Source: Peptococcaceae bacterium (lineage in GTDB: Bacteria > Bacillota > Peptococcia > Peptococcales > Peptococcaceae). From it: DNA of 5,770 nt. This document shows, one piece after another, positions 1-5,146 of the stretch. Both the position numbers and the translations under genes were made by a program. The stretch lies in assembly GCA_017383785.1 (NCBI GenBank), contig JAFNVD010000077.1, positions 1 to 5,770 of the forward strand. Reading direction: 5' to 3'. A model generated the notes under the pieces. It saw only the letters and a list, made by a program, of their open reading frames with translations, had not been told where the DNA came from and searched no databases. Each line of letters begins with the position of its first letter. Positions within the stretch are counted from its first letter, which is position 1.

Positions 1-1
1 A

Positions 2-43
2 CACCCACAGTCCTACTTCCGTATCAAAGCTGAAAACTATTAA
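2..43 (+). CDS. C-terminal tail of a gene entering from the left (frame uncertain)
   Basis: Reading from base 2 gives 13 codons (HPQSYFRIKAENY) and then TAA at 41-43. This is a plausible protein tail, and a strong plus-strand terminator follows about 30 bases later, so a plus-strand gene very likely ends here. The frame from base 3 (16 codons, TAG at 51-53) cannot be excluded and reads less like a protein end. No function can be assigned from so few residues. Confidence 0.3.
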   Translation, partial: HPQSYFRIKAENY

Positions 44-75
44 TATTGAATAGAAATCATCACCTCACTCACAAG

Positions 76-112
76 AAAGCACCGAACCGGTACAATGGTT
101 CGGTGCTTTTTT
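76..112 (+). terminator. Intrinsic terminator of the upstream plus-strand gene, probably bidirectional
   Basis: Bases 76-88 (AAAGCACCGAACC) and 97-109 are perfect inverted repeats, giving a 13-bp stem with an 8-base loop and a T run at 107-112. This is a textbook plus-strand terminator. Read on the minus strand, the GC-rich stem is followed by TTTCTTGT, a poorer U tract. It could therefore also end the thiamine operon, whose last stop codon lies about 95 bases away and which shows no better terminator of its own. Confidence 0.92.
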
Positions 113-202
113 ACGTATTGCACTTTCTGTGCGACAATGCCATCAAATATAATAGAGCAGGTGGCAGTGTTATGGTTCTTTTTGTATGAGCTATCTTTCA
201 TC

Positions 203-829
203 TTATCGATCTTTAATCAACAGCAATTTACCGTCTGATACACTTACCATGGCTTGTTTGCCCGGCAGGACTTCATTGCTGATACCGTATTGGTATTCGC
301 AGGTGATTTCTGCGTTATCCAATGGATATTTGGCATCAATAATGGTAATGCCTTTTGCACGTCCGGTGATATTCAACAAAGAGAAATATGGGTATTGGTC
401 GCTGATATATACCGGTTGTGCAGAGACGATTTCCATATCAGAATAATCGTCAATGATGGTGCCTTTTAACCCCAGAGAGTCTAGATACAATAAAATCGAT
501 ACATTGCCTAGTGTGTGATCCAGTCTGGCACCGATAACGCCAATAATCAAAAAGTCATGAAATCCTCGTTTGATTGCTTCTTTTACAGCATATACGGTGT
601 CGGTATCGTCTTTTTCACAAGGCAGTACAATGGTTTCTACATCCATGTGCGGGTTTTCATGAGAGTCAAAATCCCCTACAATTAACGACGGCATTACTTG
701 TAAGCCTTCTAAATGTTTTAAGCCGCTGTCACAAAAGATAAAAAAATCATCTTTGGTAAAAGAAGTACGGATATAGTCATAGTTGTTGATATCAGCTCCG
801 CCGATAATTACGCAGCGTTTGGTAGTCAT
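203..829 (-). CDS. thiN: Thiamine pyrophosphokinase (ThiN)
   Basis: Transfers pyrophosphate from ATP to thiamine to make thiamine diphosphate (TPP), in the cytoplasm. The 208-residue length is normal for bacterial ThiN. Visible family motifs are CDSGL at 33-37, VGDFDS at 51-56, KDDTDT at 73-78 (acidic metal/nucleotide site) and GARLDHTLGN at 100-109. The C-terminal thiamine-binding beta domain carries YGISNE at 181-186 and SVSDGKLLLI at 196-205. The ATG at 829 is preceded by GGAGGT (844-839) with a 9-base spacer, which fixes the start. It is the last gene of the TPP-riboswitch operon, 39 bases after the ABC ATPase gene, so its product TPP feeds back on its own transcription. No key motif is missing. 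The family call is close to certain. Confidence 0.96.
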   Translation of the reverse strand: MTTKRCVIIGGADINNYDYIRTSFTKDDFFIFCDSGLKHLEGLQVMPSLIVGDFDSHENPHMDVETIVLPCEKDDTDTVYAVKEAIKRGFHDFLIIGVIGARLDHTLGNVSILLYLDSLGLKGTIIDDYSDMEIVSAQPVYISDQYPYFSLLNITGRAKGITIIDAKYPLDNAEITCEYQYGISNEVLPGKQAMVSVSDGKLLLIKDR

Positions 830-868
830 GGCTCGGGAACCTCCGATTGTATCAATTTTAAAAGGATG

Positions 869-1609
869 TTACAGCAAGGATAAGATCTTTCGTTTGTATT
901 CCAGAAACTCCGGTGTTAAGCTAAAATCATCCCGACGAGGCTTAGGTTCTTGTATCACAATTTCTGCTGCAATTCTGCCCGGATTGCCGGATAACAAATA
1001 AATACGATCAGACAGCAGAATGGCTTCATCGATATCATGGGTGATGAATAATGTGGTTAGTTGAATCTTTTCCATCACATCTAGATACCATTGGTGAATG
1101 GAACGCTTTGTCAAGGTATCCAATGCGGAAAATGGCTCATCCAAAAGCGCCACATCCTGCGAAAATAGATAAGTGCGTAACAGTGCAGCCCGTTGACGCA
1201 TACCGCCTGAAAGCTGTGCAGGGTATTTCTTTTGTGTACCTTCTAAGCCAAACTGGGCAAATAGGAGCGAGACTTGTGTACGTGCGTCTCGTTTGTTGAC
1301 ACCCTTTAACAACAGCGGCAATGCTGCGTTATCTTCAATGGTGCGATATGGCAGCAGTAAATCTTTCTGCATCATATAACTGATTTGTCCCGGCTGATTG
1401 GTAATATCCTTTCCGTTTAGTATAACATTCCCCTCATCCGGTGGCAAGAGGCCTGCAATGATATTGAACAGAGTGGTTTTACCACCACCGCTGACACCAA
1501 GCAAAGACACCAGTTCCCCTTGATTGAGGGTGATAGAGATATCCTGCAATATTGGTTTGCCGTCAAAGCATTTGCTAATATGATTTACTTCTAACTTTTT
1601 CATACGCAT
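869..1609 (-). CDS. thiZ: ABC transporter ATP-binding protein, thiamine/precursor uptake (ThiZ-like)
   Basis: Cytoplasmic ATPase that would power the permease and receptor encoded just upstream. At 246 residues it has the complete nucleotide-binding set: Walker A GVSGGGKTT (38-46), Q-loop Gln81 in MMQKDLLLPY, signature LSGGMRQR (133-140), Walker B VALLDEPF (153-160), D-loop SALD (161-164) and switch His191. The sequence style belongs to the nitrate/sulfonate/taurine group of importers, which includes ThiZ. Substrate identity comes only from the operon context and the TPP riboswitch. The start is 3 bases after the receptor's stop codon. No good Shine-Dalgarno lies before ATG 1609 (the preceding sequence is CCGGAATAAAAA), and a second in-frame ATG sits two codons later, so translation is probably coupled to the upstream gene. 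The symbol is tentative; the ATPase call is firm. Confidence 0.9.
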   Translation of the reverse strand: MRMKKLEVNHISKCFDGKPILQDISITLNQGELVSLLGVSGGGKTTLFNIIAGLLPPDEGNVILNGKDITNQPGQISYMMQKDLLLPYRTIEDNAALPLLLKGVNKRDARTQVSLLFAQFGLEGTQKKYPAQLSGGMRQRAALLRTYLFSQDVALLDEPFSALDTLTKRSIHQWYLDVMEKIQLTTLFITHDIDEAILLSDRIYLLSGNPGRIAAEIVIQEPKPRRDDFSLTPEFLEYKRKILSLL

Positions 1610-1612
1610 TTT

Positions 1613-2608
1613 TTATTCCGGTAAATATGCATTGGTAAAGCCGTGCTGTGGGTCAATTTCTTCTGCCAGCAGGTGATTATCGTTCAGCCAGTTGTAGAAT
1701 GATGCCCAGCGGTCAGCGTCCAGCTCTCCCCAACGTGCAGCATCGGCAATATATTCTTTCGATAAATATTCCTGGCTTGCATATACAAGGGCAGTATTTG
1801 CTTTCAATTCCGGTGCATATTTCATCAAGATATCTGCAGATTCTTTCGGATGCTCGGCTGCATAGGTGTAGCCTTTGGACAAGGCCTCTACAAACCGTTT
1901 TGCAGTGTCAGACTGTTCTGCTAAAAATGTATCGTTGCCTATGATGACAGGGGTGTAATAGTCAAATACAGGGTCAATATCCGCGAATGCAAAGTAGTCG
2001 ATATCCAGTCCCGCTGTTTCGCAAGCTATACCGGCCCAGCCGTAGAAAATCCAAATGGCATCCACAGCGTTAGATTCCAATGCAGATACTTCGTCGGTCA
2101 CAGTGGAAGGGATCAATTCTACCAAGTTAAAATCACCGCCATCGGCTTTCATTACTTCTCGAATGGTTGCTTTTTCTACATCCATATCCCATGTAGCATA
2201 TCGTTTTCCTTCCAGTCCTTTTGGAGTGTCGATACCTTCACCGGCACGAGATACAATCCCGGAGGTATTGTGCTGTACCACTGCCGCAACGGCTGTGATT
2301 GGGAGAGGAGCATCTCCTACAAATGCAGGGGCCAGAGAATCTTGGAACGATACACCAAACTGGGCTTTTCCCGAAGCAACCAAGGACTCAGCGCCGCCTT
2401 CCGGAGGCTGTACAATTTCCACAGCAATACCGGCTTCGTCAAAGTAGCCATTTTCCTGTGCAACAAATATACCGGTATGATTGGTATTTGGTGTCCAGTC
2501 CAACACCAATGTAATGGTTTCAGGTTCCGCAGTATGATTAGCAGTACTGCAGCCTGTCAGTTGAAACAAAAGTAGAACGCATAACAAAATTGCGATAGAT
2601 TTTCTCAT
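1613..2608 (-). CDS. thiY: Lipoprotein substrate-binding protein, NMT1/THI5-like (ThiY family)
   Basis: Extracytoplasmic receptor that would deliver thiamine or a pyrimidine precursor (HMP or formylaminopyrimidine, as known for ThiY) to the ThiX/ThiZ pair. The 331-residue product begins with a lipoprotein signal: MRK, a hydrophobic stretch at about 5-16, then lipobox LTGC with Cys20 as the lipidation site. The mature domain opens with TLVLDWTPNTNHTG (33-46), the hallmark start of the NMT1/THI5-like fold, followed by FVAQENGYFDEAGI (48-61). FGVSFQDSLAPA (84-95) matches the usual ligand-pocket segment. Length is typical. An AGGAGGA site (2621-2615) lies 6 bases before the ATG and overlaps the permease stop codon, showing tight operon packing. 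The ligand cannot be decided from sequence. ThiN in the same operon, and the absence here of tenA or thiD, leave intact thiamine as a real alternative. Confidence 0.88.
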   Translation of the reverse strand: MRKSIAILLCVLLLFQLTGCSTANHTAEPETITLVLDWTPNTNHTGIFVAQENGYFDEAGIAVEIVQPPEGGAESLVASGKAQFGVSFQDSLAPAFVGDAPLPITAVAAVVQHNTSGIVSRAGEGIDTPKGLEGKRYATWDMDVEKATIREVMKADGGDFNLVELIPSTVTDEVSALESNAVDAIWIFYGWAGIACETAGLDIDYFAFADIDPVFDYYTPVIIGNDTFLAEQSDTAKRFVEALSKGYTYAAEHPKESADILMKYAPELKANTALVYASQEYLSKEYIADAARWGELDADRWASFYNWLNDNHLLAEEIDPQHGFTNAYLPE

Positions 2609-2619
2609 AAGGATTCCTC

Positions 2620-3375
2620 CTAGTTCTTTTTGTCTAAATTACGATATGGCATACATTTTCGTTCGGCTAGTTCCACCAATGCCATAAGCAGTAACGAAAT
2701 AGCGGAAATCAAGAAGATGACGGCAAACATTTTATCAAAAGCAAATGCCTTTTTGACACGAGTCATATACACACCCAATCCGCCAAAGCCGCCCAGCCAT
2801 TCACTAATCACAGCACCAACCACACTATATGCCGCAGCAATACGCAACCCGGAGAAAAATTGCGGCAGGGCAGAAGGCAATTTGATATAGCGATAGATTT
2901 GCCACTGTGTTGCCCCCATAGAGCGCAGCAGAGCTATGGCATCCCGGTCTGCACTGCGCAGCCCTTCCAATAAGCCTACGGTAATCGGGAAAAAGGTAGA
3001 AATCACAATCAAAATGATTTTGGGTGTCATTTCATATCCAAACCACAATACCAAAAGCGGGGCAATGGCCACAGAGGGAATGGTCTGAGTGATAATCAAG
3101 AGCGGATAAAATGCTTTGTATAACAGGTCAAATCGATCCATTAGAATCGCAGCCACAAACCCAATACATACGCCAAAGAAAAGGCCAATAAAGGCTTCTT
3201 GCAATGTAATCATCGCATGGTCCCATAGCAGAGGCCATTCTGATACAAAGGCCCATACCACATCTACAGGAGACGGCAGCATATAAGCAGGTACCAGGCC
3301 AATGATACAAACAAATTGCCAAATTAGCAAAAGAAACACAACAGCCAGGGTAGAGGGCAAATTATGCTTCAGCAT
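2620..3375 (-). CDS. thiX: ABC transporter permease, thiamine/precursor uptake (ThiX-like)
   Basis: Membrane channel subunit of the importer, probably working as a dimer with the ATPase. From ATG 3375 it has 251 residues, normal for this family (BPD_transp_1). A first membrane span lies at about 9-27, with further spans through the middle and a last one at about 213-234. The cytoplasmic coupling (EAA) loop is at about 145-166 and reads RDAIALLRSMGATQWQIYRYIK, including the conserved Gly of the EAA motif. A longer version from TTG 3396 adds 7 residues. I prefer the ATG because it is a better start codon, places the hydrophobic segment nearer the N terminus, and gives a 14-base overlap with the upstream gene (coupled translation), although its Shine-Dalgarno (AGAAAG) is weak. 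The TTG has GGTGA at a long spacing. Substrate is inferred from the operon only. Confidence 0.88.
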   Translation of the reverse strand: MLKHNLPSTLAVVFLLLIWQFVCIIGLVPAYMLPSPVDVVWAFVSEWPLLWDHAMITLQEAFIGLFFGVCIGFVAAILMDRFDLLYKAFYPLLIITQTIPSVAIAPLLVLWFGYEMTPKIILIVISTFFPITVGLLEGLRSADRDAIALLRSMGATQWQIYRYIKLPSALPQFFSGLRIAAAYSVVGAVISEWLGGFGGLGVYMTRVKKAFAFDKMFAVIFLISAISLLLMALVELAERKCMPYRNLDKKN

Positions 3376-3664
3376 GTTTGGTAATCTTTCTGTCAATGGT
3401 CAGTACTTCACCTTCCGGCTGATATACCACTTTGATATAGGCAGATACATGTTTGGCTCCGGCACGGATTGCCACGTGCTGGCACTCCTTGGCAATATCC
3501 ATCAATTGGTCATAATCTTCTCCTTCGATGGTAGTTTCAAAAGGTCCTACATGACAGTGCAGTCCTGTGCTTTTGATATATGCAATCACCTCATCCACAA
3601 TACGAATCAATTCTTCATCATTTGCTGCATCGGGCAACACCTGAATGGCAATACTTGCTTTCAT
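3362..3664 (-). CDS. Small thiamine-binding protein, MTH1187/YkoF family (PF01910 type)
   Basis: A 100-residue cytoplasmic protein with no signal peptide or membrane span. MKASIAIQVLP (1-11), RIVDEVIAYIKSTGL (21-35), the block VGPFETTIEGEDYDQLM (39-55) and GAKHVSAYIKVVYQPEG (69-85) match the ferredoxin-like fold proteins of the MTH1187 family. YkoF, a tandem version in Bacillus, binds thiamine. Its role is probably to hold or hand on thiamine-type ligand inside the cell; this is inferred, as no enzymatic activity is established for the family. It is the first gene after the riboswitch and overlaps the permease gene. The start is ATG 3664 because GGAGGGA (3677-3671) lies 6 bases upstream. The longer reading from TTG 3700 would begin inside the U tract of the leader terminator and is not credible. 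Confidence 0.9.
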   Translation of the reverse strand: MKASIAIQVLPDAANDEELIRIVDEVIAYIKSTGLHCHVGPFETTIEGEDYDQLMDIAKECQHVAIRAGAKHVSAYIKVVYQPEGEVLTIDRKITKHAEA

Positions 3665-3670
3665 ACTTAA

Positions 3671-3677
3671 TCCCTCC
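3671..3677 (-). promoter_or_regulatory. Ribosome binding site of the first operon gene
   Basis: GGAGGGA on the minus strand, 6 bases before ATG 3664. It decides the start of the thiamine-binding protein. It lies downstream of the leader terminator, so it is made only in read-through transcripts. The switch is therefore transcriptional, with no need to mask this site. Confidence 0.85.
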
Positions 3678-3694
3678 GAAATATAAAAATTTGC

Positions 3695-3731
3695 AAACAA
3701 AAACAGGAGACACCTTTTGGGATGCCTCCTG
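3695..3731 (-). terminator. Riboswitch-controlled intrinsic terminator
   Basis: On the minus strand the arms CAGGAGGCAUC (3731-3721) and GGUGUCUCCUG (3714-3704) form 11 continuous pairs (two G-U), closed by the loop CCAAAA and followed by UUUUUGUUU (3703-3695). It lies between the TPP aptamer and the first start codon, as expected for a transcription-terminating riboswitch: high TPP favours this hairpin and shuts the operon off. Part of the hairpin (3726-3712) is also complementary to the aptamer strand 3833-3815. Confidence 0.92.
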
Positions 3732-3745
3732 CGGAAAACAGCTGA

Positions 3746-3796
3746 ACGATTGTATCAAATATGTATCAAAACGATATCTATACATATAACAATCGT
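3746..3796 (-). other. Long hairpin between aptamer and terminator (part of the expression platform)
   Basis: On the minus strand ACGAUUGU (3796-3789) pairs with ACAAUCGU (3753-3746). Stacked inside, AUAUGUA (3787-3781) pairs with UACAUAU (3765-3759), leaving a 15-base loop and a small bulge. The outer arm CGAUUGU (3795-3789) can alternatively pair with GCAAUCG at the very 5' end of the transcript (3900-3894). The two pairings exclude each other, so this hairpin is likely one arm of the switch. Its exact role is inferred. Confidence 0.6.
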
Positions 3797-3798
3797 GT

Positions 3799-3891
3799 TA
3801 TAACTTCCTACGTTGGCATTATCCAAATCAGGTATAAGGGTCGAAGTTGATGACTTCCTCTCAGCCTGCCAATACAAGCTCCCCTGTGCTA
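3799..3891 (-). promoter_or_regulatory. TPP (THI-box) riboswitch aptamer
   Basis: Minus-strand RNA with the conserved THI-box elements in order: GGGG (3884-3881); P2 stem AGCUUG/CAGGCU (3880-3875 with 3868-3863); the pyrimidine-binding CUGAGA (3864-3859); a P3 extension GAAGU/ACUUC; GACCCUU (3842-3836); ACCUGAUUUGGAUAAUGCC (3833-3815); and ACGUAGGAA (3813-3805). TPP binding is known to stabilise this fold. It sits directly upstream of an intrinsic terminator and five thiamine genes. The inner P1 helix is poor (CA/UG and AU/AU around a 2x2 mismatch), but it can be extended by seven outer pairs between 3900-3894 and 3795-3789. Exact boundaries are approximate. Confidence 0.96.
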
Positions 3892-3904
3892 TGCGATTGC
3901 CTTC

Positions 3905-3932
3905 ATTATACATCGATGATACTGTTTGTCAA
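3905..3932 (-). promoter_or_regulatory. Consensus vegetative (sigma-A) promoter of the thiamine operon
   Basis: On the minus strand TTGACA (3932-3927), a 16-base spacer and TATAAT (3910-3905) match the housekeeping consensus exactly apart from a spacer one base short. The expected start is at about 3900-3897, so the RNA would begin practically at the first base of the outer P1 strand. Such a strong unregulated promoter suits an operon whose control lies in the leader RNA. No repressor operator is evident. Confidence 0.9.
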
Positions 3933-4031
3933 GTATTTTTTGTCAGAGGTTGTATTGCAATCAGAAAAACTTGCCTTTCGAGCATGGGTCTGTTAGTATA
4001 AATACGAGAACGATAAGGTGGGAGCAGCATT

Positions 4032-4526
4032 ATGGAACAAACCGTAGACAATACAAAAAAATATTTACTATACTTTGGTGTCGCTGCCCTGATTGTCATA
4101 GGGATTGTAGTGCTCTTTGGCCGAATGGAGTTTCACAATGAACTGGAACGAGAACAATTGCCCCATACATTGATTGGCTATTTGGATGATGCCTATTATG
4201 TCGGCGATATCACAATCATGCATGAAGATTGGCCTGATTGGGCACAAGCCTTTGATGGCTATATAGAAACGACGCTGCAGTTTACCAATGATGGGCAAGG
4301 CGGGCGTATTGGTATTTTTGCTGATTTGATTTATTTTGAGAATCGTTACGAAAATCGCAGTTGGTTTAGCGGGAAATTGCTAGAACGAGCCTCAGAGTAT
4401 TATTACAAACCCGATGGGCCGCTCTATTTGGAAGAAGTGTATGAGCCATATGGCGATATGCAAGTGTTTGATGGCCGATTAGTACCGCAAAACTATGATT
4501 TTTATGCATTTGACGGTAAACCATAA
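4032..4526 (+). CDS. Membrane-anchored protein of unknown function
   Basis: I do not recognise this 164-residue protein. The N terminus has Lys9-Lys10 followed by one hydrophobic span at about 11-30 (YLLYFGVAALIVIGIVVLFG), with no lipobox or clear cleavage site. It looks like a single-pass signal anchor with about 130 residues outside the membrane (the orientation is inferred). The outer part is acidic and very rich in aromatic residues (16 Tyr in the whole protein), with runs such as YLDDAYYVGD (50-59), HEDWPDWAQAFDGY (64-77) and SEYYYKPDGPLYLEEVYEPYGD (121-142). It has no Cys, and no repeat is visible. ATG 4032 follows AAGGTGGGAG (4015-4024) at a suitable distance. It stands alone between a divergent operon and its own terminator. 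A sporulation or envelope role is possible from its neighbours only. Confidence 0.75.
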   Translation: MEQTVDNTKKYLLYFGVAALIVIGIVVLFGRMEFHNELEREQLPHTLIGYLDDAYYVGDITIMHEDWPDWAQAFDGYIETTLQFTNDGQGGRIGIFADLIYFENRYENRSWFSGKLLERASEYYYKPDGPLYLEEVYEPYGDMQVFDGRLVPQNYDFYAFDGKP

Positions 4527-4556
4527 CTTTTATAATGAATAATCCTAATATACAGG

Positions 4557-4596
4557 AATGCTTCGAACGAATTTACAGAGTCGGAGCATTTTTTTA
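4557..4596 (+). terminator. Intrinsic terminator after the unknown membrane protein gene
   Basis: AATGCTTCGA (4557-4566) pairs with TCGGAGCATT (4581-4590) over 10 positions including one T-G, with a 14-base loop, and runs into a stretch of seven T (4589-4595). It lies 30 bases after the stop codon at 4524-4526. It separates this gene from the sporulation genes that follow, which therefore need their own promoter. Confidence 0.85.
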
Positions 4597-4661
4597 TTTC
4601 TGCAGCATACACATAATACATATACTATGAGCAGAACATCCTGTGAAAGGGGACAACGTGT

Positions 4662-5060
4662 ATGACTACCAACAGCATGACATTGATGGAACGTCAGGTA
4701 GTGAATATTGCCGATGGCAAATGCTTGGGCAATTTGAAAGATATAGAGCTAAATTTGTGGACAGGCAGTATCGAGGCGCTGATATTGCCGGCTTTAAATG
4801 GGTTTTGGCATCGATTGCAGAATGCAGGAGAGCTAGTGATTGGGTGGGAGAAAGTAGTCCGTATCGGTGTAGATGTCATCTTAATCGATGCACCGGAATT
4901 ATCCCAATACGATACCGTATTTCAAAAAGGAAGACGAAAACGTACACAGCAGGACAATTCTGCATCACCGCTTTGGCAGCAGGAAGTAGAAGCCTATCAA
5001 GAAGAATTGGACCAAAACAATATTATTTTGCTGCATCGGGACGATTATCGGGAACTATAA
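4662..5060 (+). CDS. YlmC/YmxH-family PRC-barrel sporulation protein, C-terminally extended
   Basis: A 132-residue protein whose first ~77 residues match the small PRC-barrel proteins YlmC/YmxH of spore formers: RQVVNIADGKCLGNLKDIELN (11-31), then TGSIEALILPALNGFW (34-49), then GELVIGWEKVVRIGVDVILID (56-76). These are widespread in endospore formers, but their molecular role is not established. Family members are about 80-85 residues. Here a polar tail follows: a basic patch KGRRKR (89-94), then a Gln/Glu-rich segment (about 105-119, WQQEVEAYQEELDQN) likely to be helical. ATG 4662 has AAAGGGG (4646-4652) 9 bases upstream; ATG 4677 is a weaker in-frame alternative. It lies upstream of spoVAC on the same strand with an 86-base gap. 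Confidence 0.8.
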   Translation: MTTNSMTLMERQVVNIADGKCLGNLKDIELNLWTGSIEALILPALNGFWHRLQNAGELVIGWEKVVRIGVDVILIDAPELSQYDTVFQKGRRKRTQQDNSASPLWQQEVEAYQEELDQNNIILLHRDDYREL

Positions 5061-5070
5061 GCAAAATATC

Positions 5071-5099
5071 GTATAAAGTTTCCTGTTGGTGCAATACTA
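5071..5099 (+). promoter_or_regulatory. Candidate sigma-G-type promoter for spoVAC
   Basis: GTATA (5071-5075) and AATACTA (5093-5099), 17 bases apart, resemble the forespore sigma-G pattern (GyATr and CATnnTA), with one mismatch in the -10 box. Position is right: the start would fall about 40 bases before the spoVAC ATG. spoVA operons are known sigma-G targets in Bacillus. With such short motifs the match is suggestive only. Confidence 0.4.
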
Positions 5100-5146
5100 A
5101 CAGTACATCAATATGTATGTCAGTATGACAATCAGGGGGCAATAGG

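Noticed and set aside
113..202. Possible small hairpin (ATGCCA/TGGCAG) between the left terminator and thiN
   Set aside because: Only about five pairs with a long loop and no U tract; not distinguishable from chance.
2055..2575. Plus-strand open frames opposite the receptor gene (up to 130 codons)
   Set aside because: Antisense shadows of a well-supported gene; low-complexity Ser/Thr/Arg translations without initiation signals.
3362..3375. Gene overlap as a sign of a frameshift or fusion
   Set aside because: Both proteins are complete and of normal length; a short overlap is ordinary in operons.
2620..3396. Permease starting at TTG 3396
   Set aside because: Seven extra residues, a rare start codon and a long spacing to the only Shine-Dalgarno-like run; ATG 3375 is preferred, though not proven.
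3362..3700. Longer thiamine-binding protein starting at TTG 3700 (12 extra residues)
   Set aside because: The extra codons begin in the U tract of the leader terminator and have no ribosome site; GGAGGGA points to ATG 3664.
3975..4002. Vegetative promoter for the gene at 4032 based on TATAAA (3997-4002)
   Set aside because: No acceptable -35 box at 16-18 bases (TTGCCT is 20 bases away) and no extended -10 TG. A promoter must be nearby, but I cannot point to it with confidence.
4643..5128. 161-codon plus-strand open frame overlapping the YlmC-like gene
   Set aside because: It is a shadow in another frame. Its GTG lies inside the ribosome site region, its translation is Cys/Arg/Ser-rich with no family features, and the overlapped frame is clearly a PRC-barrel protein.
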